Source of the DNA: Hermetia illucens
Taxonomy: Eukaryota; Arthropoda; Insecta; Diptera; Stratiomyidae
Length of the DNA: 64,000 nucleotides
Assembly: GCF_905115235.1 (NCBI RefSeq)
Contig: NC_051851.1
Location: forward strand, 112,414,868-112,478,867
Direction of reading: 5' to 3'
Part shown: in pieces, positions 9,890 through 22,479 of the stretch
Layout: each line of letters starts with the position of its first letter
How positions within the stretch are numbered: position 1 is the stretch's first letter
Made by a program: the position numbers and the translations under genes
The notes under the pieces: generated by a model
What the model saw: only the letters and a program-made list of their open reading frames with translations
Database searches by the model: none
Told to the model about the DNA's origin: nothing

Positions 9890-11060
9890 AATATTGGTAA
9901 TCTCACTGGGTAGACGGAGGAACTCAGAAGATCCATTCGGAAAAGGTGCATTGATACCTGCGCTTTACAAGGAGCTGCATGCCAAAAACTGCGGCGTAGA
10001 ACGCAGTCGCGATAAATATTACTATAAACTTTTCTATTTCGGTAGTCCACACACACAATACGACATTGTCATCTCCGAAGGTTTCCGTCGTCCTATTAGA
10101 GAAGTCGATTCCCTCATTCTCCTACATTTTATATTGGGAACAGCAAAACGCAAATCGACTATATTCTCATATGATACCGATATTTTACTTCCGCCACTGG
10201 CTGCAATGGGACTATTGCAATTCGACATCGACCGTTGTTTGCCGCGGTCGGAATCAAGACACCGATAAAATAGCCAGAAGAACGCAATGGCCTGCCGCGT
10301 TTTCAATGGTGGAGATTTTGTGAGAAAAAGAAAAATAATCGCACTTACGCGATAACTAACCATTACGAATATCGAAGAATCGTGGAACTAATTAAAAACA
10401 CGATCCATAATGCAGCCTATGCAATCCTCGGGGTCCCCAAATCAGGTAAGCGGTTGGTCTTGGAATGACGACGTCTAAATGAAGATCCATGAAAAGAAAT
10501 GCTTCTATCATAAGTTTCTCGACGATAAAACGCTGGTGAATTTACAAGAATGCCAACAGGAAAGCAAAAAAAATTACACGTGCGATCCATTACAAAGACG
10601 ATAAACTGGAAAAATTTGTTCATCCTCCACTTCCACAAGCACTGCTGACATTTGCGACTGAAGTCGAGGAAGTAATAAAACGATTGAAATTGAGAAAATT
10701 AACATGACTTGACGACATCGCATCTGAGCTTTGGACCCAACACTATGGCTCAGTGAATTTTTCAAGCGGGTTATTGAGGAAAGTAGAACACGATCTGCTT
10801 GGCAAGAAAGTATCATAGTTCCATTATGGAAAAAGGAAGTTAGTCTAGCAGAATGTCAAATTACCGCCCGATCCGGTTGCTATCCAATACCATAAAGATT
10901 TTGGACCCAGTCTTGGCAAGCATATTCGCGAAATCGTTCTCTTAATCGCGAATCAAATAGTTTTTCAAGAACTCACTGATACAATGCACGCTGCTTACTC
11001 ATGGAGAGATAACGTGAGAGGCATGGCCTTCTTCACTTCGGGGTTTTTCAGTTGCTTCGG
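9890..11060 (+). mobile_element. LINE family C, degenerate endonuclease and RT pieces
   Basis: An endonuclease-like stretch reads KYYYKLFYFGS and YDIVISEGFRRPIREVDS at about 10010-10110, resembling the 'GIVLSExFRD' strand of AP-type endonucleases. The linker and RT entry at 10640-10900 read in broken frames as EVIKRLKLRKLT-DDIASELW, then SNYRPIRLLSNTIK-like text. This matches the minus-strand family copy at 56690-57660. Multiple frameshifts, no intact domain. Motif A-C are absent or unreadable after about 10930. Confidence 0.65.
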
Positions 11061-13157
11061 AACATTATGGACCAGTCATTTTTGAACAGGGAAAATGATA
11101 GATTTTGAAAACTCAACCATTTGTCTTCTTCGAATGAATTTATTGCATTCTAAGCATTCAGACAATACAAGGCCCATATTGAAGTTGAAAGCCTAAAACA
11201 AAGGCATATATACATATAAGACGAGATTATTCTTGTTACCTGCAAACTAATGGAAAACTTCGTTAAAATATCCTTAACTGAAATCCATTGACTAAACAAT
11301 ATAATCACCAATAATGTACACACATCGCATAAGATTATTAGTTCGGTGGATAAAGTCGACTTGGTGGGATCACAAAGGCTTATTTGTGTAACAGTGTCGG
11401 CCTAGGTTGTATCCAAAGCGTTTGTAGAAGCAATTTGTACTATTCAATGTATCAACATTTTCTAGGGGTTCTTAATACTTTTGGCCAAGGCCATGAAGAA
11501 ATATTTTGAGTTTTTAGCTATGCACGAATTGGTAAACGTACATTGAAAGTTACTGACATAACTGGTTTCTCGATTCGTTCCTTCTTACTTAAGTGAATTT
11601 TTTTTCACCTAGTTGTTTTATCGTAATATCTCTGCAGGAACTGACCAGTTTTATGGAGGAAAAAAAAAACTAAAAAGAAAAAGATTAAATTTGTTTTTTT
11701 TACATGACGAATATAAAGTGTTTATTACTTATATATCTGTATTTCGAGGACCAGTTCTCTTCCTCAGTGAGTTTTAGTCTGAATTGCGAATGGACCAGCT
11801 TGTCCTTTAAATACCTAAATCTAGACCTTAACTGTAAGTTAATTTAATTAAATAAGCCGAAAAAATTACATACACAACAAAAGAAATAGCAATGGTGGTC
11901 ATTTTTCTGTTAAATTTTTCCATAAATGTTTTTATTTATGGAACTTGTTAGACATCGGTATCCATTTATTTCATTTCTCGTTCTCGCTTCTTTAACCAAT
12001 GTTGTATGCTGGCTGTATGGCTTCTCCAAATTCGCTCTTGTTTTCGCGTAATTATTTTTTCTATAAATTCCTGCATTCTTTCCAGCTAAATAGGAGCGGA
12101 GGAGAGTGTATATAGCCGAAGATTGGCATAATGTTGTATTCCAACATATCTGTGTGAGCCATCAAAAGAAAGTTCTCGATTACAAATCAGGTTCTAGATT
12201 TGGTATCGATTTCAAATTAGAGGGTAAAGGGTGCGAAAATACAAATTTAAAATAAGATCGACTAATTCCCAGAAATTATCTAACCGAGAAATCTGGAAAA
12301 CGACGATGGTGCTCTTTTGTGAAAACTATGCCACGAAATACATCCCACCCTGATGGCTGCTCAAACCGTCTTATTAATATTATATTATAAAACTTGAGTC
12401 TTATTTATTGTTTCTTTCCTAGAAAGATAAGTGGGAAGGAATCTAGCTCTACAATGGTGTTATGCCATCTGTTCTATAATGCTAGTAGAAATTAGTCAAA
12501 TAGAATATCCGTTAAATCATTTCATTAGTTATAACAGTAGGCATGGTTGCCATAAACCCTTTCATCGCTGTCCATTCCTGCCAGTGTACTTGAGCTGCTT
12601 TCATAATCTTCCGAGAAATTTTCACTTTTCTATTGTTTTACGCCACAGAGTTCTAGAGCAACCCGCCCAGTTATTCTGGAATAGTGGTTTTTATTGCACG
12701 CATAACCCGCAGTAGAGTTGTGGTCTTACCTTGGTGTATGACCTGTCTACTGCCATTTCCGTTTTCGTTCCAACAACATATGCTCACAATGTTGCGATGA
12801 ATTGATGAAAGCTAGGAGCTTTTGAGTAACAGTGGTCCACTTTCATTTACTACCCACATATAATAGCACAGAACACTGGTGCGGAATAGCCTCAAATTGA
12901 TGTTAGTGAAGAGATAGTTATATTTCCAAAATATCCTCCAGAGACTGCAAGAGCTGCACCGAAAAAATCGCCAGCGGGGATTTTCTCGTTTGAATATAAT
13001 AATTTGGCCACCCACATTAATGTTTGTTCCTGATTTCTCAAAGGATTTTTTCATGAGCAATCGAGAAACCATTCGTCCGTGGGTGTTCAAGAGGGAAATG
13101 CCCTTTCACAATTTTTCTTTGTTCTTGTTGTAGACACCATGCGAAAAAATTGCCTAA
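11061..13157. other. Stretch without a recognisable gene
   Basis: AT-rich. At 12180-12340 there is a short, diverged family A fragment (ACCGAGAAATCTGGAAAA). At 11735-11760 a phrase GTATTTCGAGGACCAGTTCT resembles the one at 3533, so a shared short repeat is likely. Short ORFs present have no family features and are not annotated. Confidence 0.35.
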
Positions 13158-13475
13158 ATGATTGACTCTGAAGTAAGCAATTTTTTTACAACCAATCCCA
13201 ATGAAACCGAAACGATTACTATTAGCGGCAGCAGCCTGTCTAGAATTGAGAAATTGCGGAAACTCCGATCGATGCTCTTAGGCAACAGTGAATTGCACTA
13301 TGAAATTTTTTCACGTGCCAAAGCAACCTGGATCAGCTGGTGCTCCGCAATTGGCGTCTTTCGCGACCGACATATCAATGAACCCCTCAAATCCAAGATT
13401 TACCGCAATGCCATTTATCCTGTCACACATGCTTTCGAGTGTTGACTGTCCACCAAAGAAATGAAAGTTATCTCG
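13158..13475 (+). mobile_element. LINE family C, RT C-terminal fragment
   Basis: Reads NPNETETITISGSSLSRIEK, then RAKATWISWCSAIGVFRDRH, then INEPLKSKIYRNAIYPVTHA. This is the thumb region just after the catalytic motif in LINEs of this type ('RLKSKIYRTVVRPVALYG'). The same region, further along, is seen on the minus strand at 47945-48300. The frame is lost after 13445. Confidence 0.7.
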
Positions 13476-13729
13476 CAGTAATTTAGGCTAAACTGTTGCC
13501 CTGCGCCAGAGTTATAACTCGCTATGATTGATATTGCGTTGCACCTTTTATGAAGCAGTTAAGAGATAGCCGTCTTGGATGATATGGTCTTGAAATACGC
13601 GTTGATGATAGCTCGATAGCTCAGATTGTTTTGAACAGGGATGACCTGACCCTGCTTCAGAACGGGACAAAGGCTGAAGAAGAAGCTCAGTAATAAATTT
13701 CGTAAATAAATAGTAGGGTAGGTGACGAA

Positions 13730-15415
13730 AGTGCAGGAAATTTGCAGTCTTGCAGATTACTAGATTACTCACTGAAGAAGCTATCACTACACCTGGCAGT
13801 TAGGGATAAAATCCTACCAAAAATGAGGAGAAGGGGAATTTTAAGGTCCGGTACGCACGCGTACGTGACTGCAGCGAGTCGCAGACCAGCGTCACTTTAT
13901 AACTCGCTGCGACACAATTTCAGCCATCATCAGGGAGCGTGTTGGACTTGAGGTCATCGCGGAAACTGGTGACCAAGAGTCAATGGGGGTAGAGGCGGCG
14001 GTATCAGCAACACCACACCGCACTGCAGGCAACAGTTTCAGTACTCGCCGAAGCACTCTTCTCTGCCGACCAGCTGAGGTTCGAGAGGAATTCCAGAGAG
14101 CGTGTATAGAATTCTCGGAAATGGATCCTTTGCATAGACTAGGTATTCCCAGGCTCTATGCATCTCCAGCAACTCCGCTGCAAAGAGCAACTCATTATCG
14201 ACTCGGAAGTTGTAGGACAAGCAACTAGAAGCTAAAGAAACCTCTTTAGTTGCTATTTAGATTATGCCAAGGCTTTCGATAGCGTCCCGCATACCTGGCT
14301 AATCGATGTCCTACATCTGTATCGCATTGATCCGAAACTAATGAAGTTTTTAGCGACAGTTATGGGTCGGTGGCATACCACCTTATTAGTGCGTACATCT
14401 AAGGGTACTAATACCGCAGAGCCCATCCATATACGGAGGGGCGTCTTCCAGGGACAAATCAAGTGTTGAATCCAAGCCATCCGCAAAGGTCATCACGAGC
14501 TGTATCTCGGACATAGCGTTGGTGACCTCCACATCCAAGCTATGACCGAGACAGACTTTTACAAGCACCTACCACCATTTGTCGAACAAATGGCTGTGTG
14601 TTCGGGAGCTCTTTGCTGAGACTGAGGGATTCATGTGTGCCATTCAGAACGGCGTGGTCGCCACCCGACCTTATAAAAAGCTCATCATGAAAGAGCGGGT
14701 GGAGGACGATCAGTGCAGAATGTGTGGTTCGGGGTTAGAGACGTTGGACCACTTCATTTCTAGCTGCACTGTTATGGCACTGGGACAGTACATTGCCGGA
14801 CATAATGCTATATGTAAGGTGATTCATCAAAACCTTGCATACTAGCATGGGCTGATCACGGGACATGTCCGGTTTACCGATATGAGCCGCAAGCAGTACT
14901 TGACAGTTCTGCTTACATGTATTGCGACCGGCAAGTTCTAACTGATCGCCATATTGCGCACAACAAGCCTGACTTACTGTTAGTTGACAATATGGGTCGC
15001 TCCGCGTATATTATTGATGTTGCTATCCCAATAATAGCAATATCGAACGGAAATACGTGGGGAAGAAAGTGAACTATGAACCACTGTCTCGAGAAATCAA
15101 AGAAATTTGGCGTCTCGGGTGGGTTGGTTGTAGCTCTCATAATATTGTCAGCTACAGGTATTGTACCTAAATGCCTCACGGCTTCCCTTGGTGTTCTGGC
15201 ACTCTCACACAGTCTGGTGCAAACCGTGCAGAAGTATACCATTCTGCACGGACGGATCCACCCAATGACCATTGACCACTACCACCAGCGCCCCATTATA
15301 ATTTAAGTAGGTAGGATCGTCCGAGTCTAAATTTTTGGCATTTAGTGCTAGCATTAGGTAAAATCCGGCGTCTGTCGAGATTGTTACAATAAAATAAATA
15401 TAAAAAAAAAATATA
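13730..15415 (+). mobile_element. R4/Dong-type LINE with restriction-like endonuclease, copy 1
   Basis: Begins with 5' text shared with 48550 (GCAGTCTTGCAGATTACT). RT motif A reads DYAKAFDSVPHTWLIDVLHL near 14265, motif B start RRGVFQGQ near 14437; the piece with the catalytic YxDD is deleted. After 14579 comes a zinc-finger-like CRMCGSGLETLDHFISSC (14718 onward), then a PD-(D/E)xK-type endonuclease: DRHIAHNKPDLLLVD and AYIIDVAIP near 14945-15030. It ends in an A-rich tail near 15400. Internal deletions and frameshifts make it dead. Clade among the R2/R4/NeSL group is my inference from the C-terminal endonuclease and zinc finger. Confidence 0.8.
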
Positions 15416-15778
15416 TTTGAATGAGATCCTAGTTACCAAAAAATTTAAATATAAAATGTCAGCATATTCGGAAATGACTATTGAAAATGCTTTAAAAAGA
15501 GAATTACCTGCACGCGGACATTCGGTAGTAATTTTCTTATGTTAAGAGTATAGTATTTCGTTCATGATTTTGAAGTCAGTATTTATTTTCTGGCAGAAAT
15601 AATTTTTCACATCACGTAAGTGATCTGTTTGGTACTAGTAAAACTAACATATTTTTAACAGCTTTGCAGTCATGGCACTATTCTATTCTGAGACTGATAA
15701 TTCACATTTTCACTAACATTTTCTATTGTATTAGATATTATATAGAAGAAGAATCATAACGTGCACCTTCTGTTTCAG
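15416..15778. other. Intergenic or intron sequence before the 15810 gene
   Basis: AT-rich with no repeat recognised. It ends in a good 3' splice site, TTCTGTTTCAG, at 15768-15778, so the start-codon exon probably begins at 15779 and a non-coding first exon lies upstream. Confidence 0.45.
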
Positions 15779-15809
15779 AAAAGATTCACCAAGGCGTTGG
15801 AAATAAACC

Positions 15810-18322
15810 ATGCAGGAAAACAAGGAAAATTTATATTCTTATTCAAACGCTAATAGCCTTTTAAAGAAAGAGAAAGAGAAACGACTTCAGTTGCCAGGGA
15901 GTTATGAAGGAGAGCGTTGTAATGATTCCTCGATAATGGAGGAAACATCTCTCTGGCATCAGCAATCCGATGTGACGTTTGAAACCATCGAACGAATGTG
16001 CAATAAAACTTTATCGGATCCAGAAAACTCAATTCATGATTATTTAGAAAATTGGGAAACAAGAAAAAAGAAGACTTCGAAATCTGATGAAGAAATAGAG
16101 GCACTCAATAGATTATATCAAGAGTTTGGTAACTTCAGTTTGTTTCTGTATTTAAAATTAACTTGTTAAGAATATCAATTAGTAAAATGATTTTTATATG
16201 CTCTACTTTTAGGGATTGATAATGAAAATAGCAGTAAGGAAGTGAACCAAACACAATTAAGTGAGGTCGAACCTCCCTCTTGTCTTTGGGATAATACTGT
16301 AAATAATGAAACATGTCATCTCTCATCTCCGGTGAAAATTGTTGGCCTACTCCGTCCATCCACAATTCTAGAAGAAAGTGGAACTGAATCTATTGCTAGT
16401 TCCAACAGTTTCAAAAGTGCTCAACCACCTCCTACGGAAACGGCATCGTCAGATCAATATGAAACGGCGAATGAAACACATTCTGAAGAATTTAAAGAAC
16501 GGATCGGACATAGAGATCCGAATGAAATAAATGCTTCGATTTCAACAGATTCAGGCCGTTCAACAACGTCAAGACCAGATGCATCCGCCTATTTTGAAAT
16601 GTTTCCACTTCGCAAATTATCTTATCCCGAAAAATTTAAAGGACCTCGAATATATAATAAAGCAGTTTTTCTTCCAGAGTCCGCCCATCAGAAAGATTAT
16701 GAAAGCTCCTTGAAAAGGTTGGATGAAACTTCAAAGATTTCTTCAATATCTAATGACAGTTTAAATAAGCCTAAAAGAAAGTCAAGGTCAAGTAAATTTA
16801 TGGAAGATAGTTTGGAGGCTGGAGGGAATTTAGGTGAAGAGTGTAATTCTATGAGGGACATAAAAAAGGAAACAAGATTTGAAGGCTCTAGAGATACTGA
16901 TGCATGTCGTGACGAATCATCAGTGATACTGATTTCGGATGACGAAGCTGACGCAACGAGTAATGATGATTTGAATAGGGGTTTCTATAGAGACTTAGAG
17001 ACTCCAACGGATGATTCGGTAATATTAAGTGAACAAAGTGACATAAATGTGTCCCGAGAATTCAATGATACTTTGGAAGAAATTGAATATATAATGAAAA
17101 AGGGCAGAAAGTACTTAGCAGATCAGCAAACCACTCCATTAAAAACGAAATTAGTGCCGATAGTGAGGAAAACACCAGTTTGCACTACTTCCCCTGCAAC
17201 CCCATGTACTGTTATAAAGAAACCGAAAAGTGCAGCGATAAATCAGCAAAGTTCACCATTGCTCACAAAGACGCTGTTTAAATCTAATAATGTACCGAAA
17301 TTCGATCATAGGTTTGATCATATTATAAGTCCGATACGAACTTACATTCACAATACGCCAAAATCACCTATTACGACAACAATGAAAACAACGCAAAGTA
17401 TATTTGATACAAAGTATGGGCGAGAGTCACGGCCACCAAGCAGAAATAATTTAGAAAGTTTGAAGGAAACTCCTCCAAAAGCATTATGCAGTCTCCCTCG
17501 AAAGGCGTATATTTCAGCAGAATATAAACATGTGAGTTATTATACAGCCTTGGCCATAAGTATTAGGCACCCTATATTTTATGTCTTTTTCTTGTTTAGC
17601 GTAAAAAATGAAACTCTTAGTGATTTGATCGATTGTGTTGTAATACAAAATTATTAATATTTTGTTGATCCACCCTTGGCCTTTATTACCGCAGTTATCA
17701 TTTACTCTGTATTCCTATATTAGCTTCGCAAATTGCTGAGCGCGTGTGGCGTTCCATTTGTGGATTAAAACGTTTTTGAGCATTGTTTTAGATGTAATGC
17801 TATGCTCCCTTATTTTGTACTTTGCTACGGGAGTCGCGGAATTCTGTATACGGGTAGTATACAGATCTAAAAATTTCAAATTATGTTCGTTTTCAAGGAT
17901 AGGATGTTATTATTTATTATTAACATTTGATTGAGTCGAAAGGTAGTTTTTGGTTTTTACGATTTTAATAGGTCACTATCTATAATCTCGATTCAATCTG
18001 TGGTGAAGTCTGAGACTGAAATTTTAAAGGTGGTAGCTTAAATAACTAATCTTTAAATAATTATTCTGTAAAATCTTTCCAGGTTGTCGATCAGCGAAGC
18101 CCTATATCTATACCTGGGGGTGAAAAAATACACCAATATCTGGGATCAGGTATGGTTCCTGCGGTCCTAAGACACGAAGGCAAATTCAAGACTGATATGT
18201 CACCACGTAAAGAGAGAAATTTAGATAAAAGTTCGGGAAGTTTGGCGAACTTCTCATTAGCTTCGGGGGATATGTCTGTTTTATTATTAAAAGACGCTAA
18301 AGATTTAGCTTCTAAATACTAG
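15810..18322 (+). CDS. Disordered Ser/Lys-rich 625-aa protein, three coding exons, unrecognised
   Basis: Coding exons 15810-16128, 16213-17531 and 18083-18322. Introns: 84 nt (GTAACT...TTTTAG) and 551 nt (GTGAGT...TTCCAG); both joins keep the frame (phases 1 and 0). Start is the first ATG after an acceptor at 15778. The protein is hydrophilic, rich in Ser, Thr, Lys and Glu, with no membrane segment. Residues 342-352, SVILISDDEAD, form a classic SUMO-interaction-type hydrophobic patch followed by acids. Many SP/TP pairs (TTPLK, SSPLLTK, TPKSPITT) suggest kinase sites. The last exon encodes QRSPISIPGGEKIHQYLGSG, which looks like a conserved C-terminal motif. No family is recognised. A nuclear or cell-cycle/cytoskeletal adaptor is a guess only. 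It faces CFAP20 tail to tail, 383 bases apart. Confidence 0.75.
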
Positions 18323-18705
18323 TTTAGAAATTGAAAAAGAAATAATTTCGGACAAGAAGAGAATTGTGTTTTATTTAATGTATATGAAGCAAATTTATAT
18401 TGAAGTTTCAGAGAACTTTATGTAGTTTGTTTAGACTACGTTGCGACTTTTAATTTTAGAAATGGAGCTTAGATGTTTTGAAATGTCCTGGCTTTACGAT
18501 CGAATTTTAATATTATTTTACTTTTATTTCAATTGAATTCGTGAAAATTTGAATGGCAGCGAATTATCGTTGCAAGTCAATAACAATTTATTTTTATTAA
18601 ACATGCTGTCACGAATTTTTATTGTAAGAGAATTATCAATATTGCATTCACATAATTGCATTGAAGTATACATGATAATTATGAAGCTTCAAACGTTTGG
18701 CTGAC
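18323..18705. other. Short convergent intergenic region
   Basis: Holds the 3' UTRs of the 15810 gene (plus) and CFAP20 (minus). AT-rich; no repeat seen. No single poly(A) signal stands out. Confidence 0.5.
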
Positions 18706-19517
18706 TTAACGATTTGGAACAGGTTTCTGAATGGGCAAGAAAAGCTTAAATTCAGGGGGAAGTTCATCCTCGGAGTAGAGACGATCGGAAAAGTAAACCC
18801 GTCTTATTCGGCAGTTGGCGTGGATTTGGACACGGAGTGTTTCAACATAATTAGTTCCATAAGCACGCCTTGTGAAATCGGAAAGGTTGAATTGTATCTG
18901 GTTCCACCCTTCATCCAGACGCATTGGCATTGTACAAATGAATGGTTTAACACGAGTCGTTGATTGGTAGTTGCTTGCACGGAAACGTCGTCTGACATTC
19001 TTATCATCTAGAACCTGCAAAAACGGAATGTTATACCTATACTTGCTTCTGTTATGCGACAATGAACAGCCGTCGTTCTTCAATGTTGAATACAGTTAAG
19101 AGGAAACAAAACTACACAACATTTTATTAGGGAATCTTTTGAAACACCGTCTGCCTGCCGTTGAAACTTTCATAAAATGGCTCTTCAAGTGAACAACAAA
19201 GTGAAAAACCAAACAACCAGGTTGTTTGAATTACTCCTTACCTGCACTTCAAATGTAAAGTATTTTTTCAGATTCTTGATTATCATAACGAGGAAAGGGA
19301 GTTTAATGCCCAGCGTTCTCTTCGGATCGGCTGGACATGTGATATATGTAGTACTAACGTTTGTTCCCACTATTTCTAACACCAAACTTTGTATGTCGTT
19401 GTCCGTGATCCGTTTAATATGGCCATTTCTTACTTTCTTATCCCAGATTTGAAGGGGTTTACTACCAATACTGTATAAAATGGAAAGAAATCCCGATTGA
19501 AATGTATTTTTAAACAT
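18706..19517 (-). CDS. Cfap20: CFAP20 (Bug22), ciliary and microtubule-inner protein
   Basis: Two coding exons, 19517-19242 and 19014-18706, split by a 227-nt phase-0 intron (CAG/GTAAGG ... TTTTTGCAG). They give a 194-aa protein (human CFAP20 is 193 aa). It starts [20 protein letters not shown] and has [20 protein letters not shown], then [20 protein letters not shown] and [20 protein letters not shown], nearly identical to human across the whole length. In the family this protein sits in the inner junction of axonemal doublet microtubules and supports tubulin modification, sperm individualisation and ciliary motility. Only the extreme C-terminus (PIQKPVPNR) departs from vertebrates, as is usual. 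Intact splice sites and ORF indicate a functional gene. Confidence 0.97.
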
Positions 19518-20045
19518 ATTTTCACTTGTGATTTTTCTTTATTTGTATAATTTTTGCGTAGAAGTGACGAATTCAAATATGTAACTAAAACTTCGTATCT
19601 AAATCTAACTCATTCTTGTCGTTTATGTCGATTTTTTCGGTTGCATGGCAACGTGACTTCAACGACTTTTAGCCGGTTGTCAATGGCAATTTTGAAGAAT
19701 GTTGGTTATAATTTGAGAGAATTTTGTGTAGAATATTTCTTTATACTTTTCTATTCTAATTTTTGTTTGTAGTGAAACTGGTAAAATTTTAAAAACGGGT
19801 AGTGGGAACGTTTTCTCTATTGGTGCTTTTAGTAAATTAGCGCATTTATGTAGATAAATTGGGGGCGAAAATACGGACAGGTTTGCAAGGAAATATTCAT
19901 ATGCGATTAAAATAGGATGTGTCTGTGTACAGTGGGGAAGAGGATGACTATCTGAGCACTCAGACTGTGTTGGTCCATTGTATTCGATGCTTCCGTCTAC
20001 AGAAATGAGTGAGTTGCCGGATTTCCGGTAGTTGATAAAGTTAAA
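19518..20045. promoter_or_regulatory. CFAP20 upstream region
   Basis: About 500 bases between the CFAP20 start and the next LINE copy on the right. AT-rich near the start codon. It must contain the CFAP20 promoter, but no specific element (for example an X-box) was confidently read. No other gene seen. Confidence 0.3.
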
Positions 20046-22420
20046 GTCTGATAGCGCATCAGACGCCCATAACCATACGACCGTGATATCGCTGATCGAT
20101 TTCGTCGTTACGTAGGCTACGGAATTGTCCATCCTCATGTAGGGGGCCAAAAAATCTTCGGAGGATTCTTCTCTCGAACACGGCCAAGAGTTCGCAGTTT
20201 TTTTTGCTAAGAACCCAAGTCTCCAAGGAATACATAAGGACTGGCAAGATCATTGTCTTGTACAGTAGAAGCTTTGACCCTATGGTGAGACGTTTCGAGC
20301 GAAACAGTTTTTGCAAGCTGAAATAGGCTCTGTTGGCAGCCAACAACCGTGCGCGGATTTCACCGTCACAGCTGTTATCCGTTGTGATTTTCGACCCGAG
20401 ATAGGAGAAATTTTCAACGGTCTCAAAGTTGTAGTCTCCTATCTTCACTGTTTTCGTTTGATCCGTGCGACTCGATGTTGTTCGTTTATTTCGGTTTTGG
20501 CGCTGACGTTGTCACCATGTACTTCGTTTTGCCTTCATTCATGTGCAGCCCAAGATCTCGAGCCCCCTGCTCGATGTAGATGAAGGTAGACTGTACATCT
20601 CGGGTTGTTCTTCCCATGATGTCAATATCGTCAACGTAGCCCAGTAGTTGAGTGGACTTGGAGAGGATATTGCCTCACGCATTTACATCGGTATCGCAAA
20701 TAACTTTCTCCAGGGCCAGGTTAAAGAGGGTGCATAATAGGGTATCCCCTTGTCATCGACCGTTGTTGATGTTGAATGGTTTCGAGAGTGATCCTGCTGC
20801 TTTTATCTAGCCTCGCACGTTGGTCAAGATCAGCCTAGTCAGTCTTATCAATTTCGTTGGGATATTAGATTCTCTCACAGTGGTGTTCAGTTTTCCCTGG
20901 CTATGCTATCATAGGCGGCTTTAAAGTCGCTGAAAAGATGGTGCAACTGCTGTCCATATTCCAAAAGTTTTGTCATTCCTTTCCGCAGAGAGAAAATCTG
21001 ATCTGTTGCTGATCTGCGTATGGAGCTATCCGGCCTAGCAAGATAGCGGAGAATATCTTATAGATGGTACTCAGCAATAATACCTCTATAATTGCTGCAC
21101 TGCGTGATATCCCCCTTTTTATGTATGAGACAGATAATGGCTCTTTGCCAGTCACCAGGCATTGATTCGCTGTTCCATGCTTTCAGCATCAGTTGATGAA
21201 CCGCTTGGTGTAATTGGTCGCCCCCATATTTAACCATTTCGGCTGCAATTCCATCGGCTCCTGGCGACTTATTTAAGCCGATGAATTGCACGGACTGTGT
21301 CTTGTATGCCGATATTTTGGTTGTTGAGCAGTTCATCAAAATACTCAACCCATCGCTGCAATATGCCCATTCTGTCGGAAATCAGATTTAACTCTTTGTC
21401 TCGGCAGGATAAGCACCGATGTGTATAGGACTTCATCCTGGTAAAACTTTCGTGCCTGGTGCGGCTGCTCTCTGTACTTTTCTAGTTCACAGATTTGTTG
21501 GTTCTCCCAGGCTTCCTTTTCCCGTCGTGATAAGTCTTTGCGCGTGCTCGCGTTGTTTGAGAATACAACGTTACTCGATATGCAGCATTTTTCCGTTCCG
21601 TTGCTAACTTACATTCATCGCCAAACAGGCCTTTCCGACTTTTCTTGTTGCTGGGGCCAAGTATCTTTGTGGCCGTATCAATGATAACGTTCTTCAGGTG
21701 GTTGTGAAGATTATTTGTTGATGCTTCATCTCCAAGACATCTGTTAGCTGCGGTTATTGCGGCATCCATTTCCCCTTATAGATGTTACGGAGGGCTGTGC
21801 TGTGAATGGCTTATGTATTCACTCACCTGATTCTCAGAGGGGATTGTAGGTGGTGTCGTAATTCAAGCTCGGAGTACTATGATAATGAAATAGTGGTCCG
21901 AGTCTATATTAGCCCCCCAATATATTCTACCATTCATCACCCCTATATGTTCTAATATTCATTATCAAGGCTGAGAAGTGGCGGCGCTCGATCAGCACGT
22001 GGTCAATTTGGTTGAAAGTGGTCCAGTCTGGAGAGGCCCACGTATGTTTTTGGACGGCTTTCCGCGCAAACCAGGTACTTCCAACAGCCACTTCGTGCGA
22101 TACTATTAACTGAATAATTCGCAGTCCGTTATTATTGGTATCCCTATGTAAGTATGGGAGCCGACATATCGCCTGAATACGTGCTTCATCTCTACTTGAC
22201 TATTGAAATCTCCAAGTATGAGTATCATACTTGGGACAGGCTTCGAGGATCCGCTCAACTGCCTCGTACAAGGTATCCTTCTCAGACTCTGCATTCTCCT
22301 CTGTAGGAGCGTGAACGTTTATGAGGCTTATATTTCTAAATTTTCCTCGCAAACACAGAGTGCATAGCCTTTCGCTTATATTTTCAAAGCTGATAACAGT
22401 AGATTTCAGTTATGGGAATA
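20046..22420 (-). mobile_element. RTE-like LINE, copy B (endonuclease to RT C-terminus)
   Basis: Reading down the minus strand: endonuclease strands with 'VPSMILILGDFNSQVEM' (22235-22185) and, near 22000, 'NQIDHVL'-type text; linker MDAAITAANRCLGDEASTNN (21769); RT start SPGADGIAAEMVKYGGDQLH and KKGDITQCSNYRGI (21270-21080); C-terminal ANRAYFSLQKLFRSKRLTIG (20347). The GDFN and QIDH motifs are typical of apurinic-type endonucleases. Motif A and C regions exist but are out of frame. Several frameshifts and small deletions; the 3' end is missing. Confidence 0.85.
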
Positions 22421-22479
22421 AATAGAGGCTACCCCTTTTTGATGATCCACGTCGATACGGATACGACACTTCAAGATTC

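Noticed and set aside
14913-15272. 119-codon minus-strand ORF
   Set aside because: It is the opposite strand of the R4-type LINE endonuclease, which has clear motifs on the plus strand.
18697-19452. Plus-strand ORFs of 88 and 91 codons
   Set aside because: Antisense shadows of CFAP20 exons.
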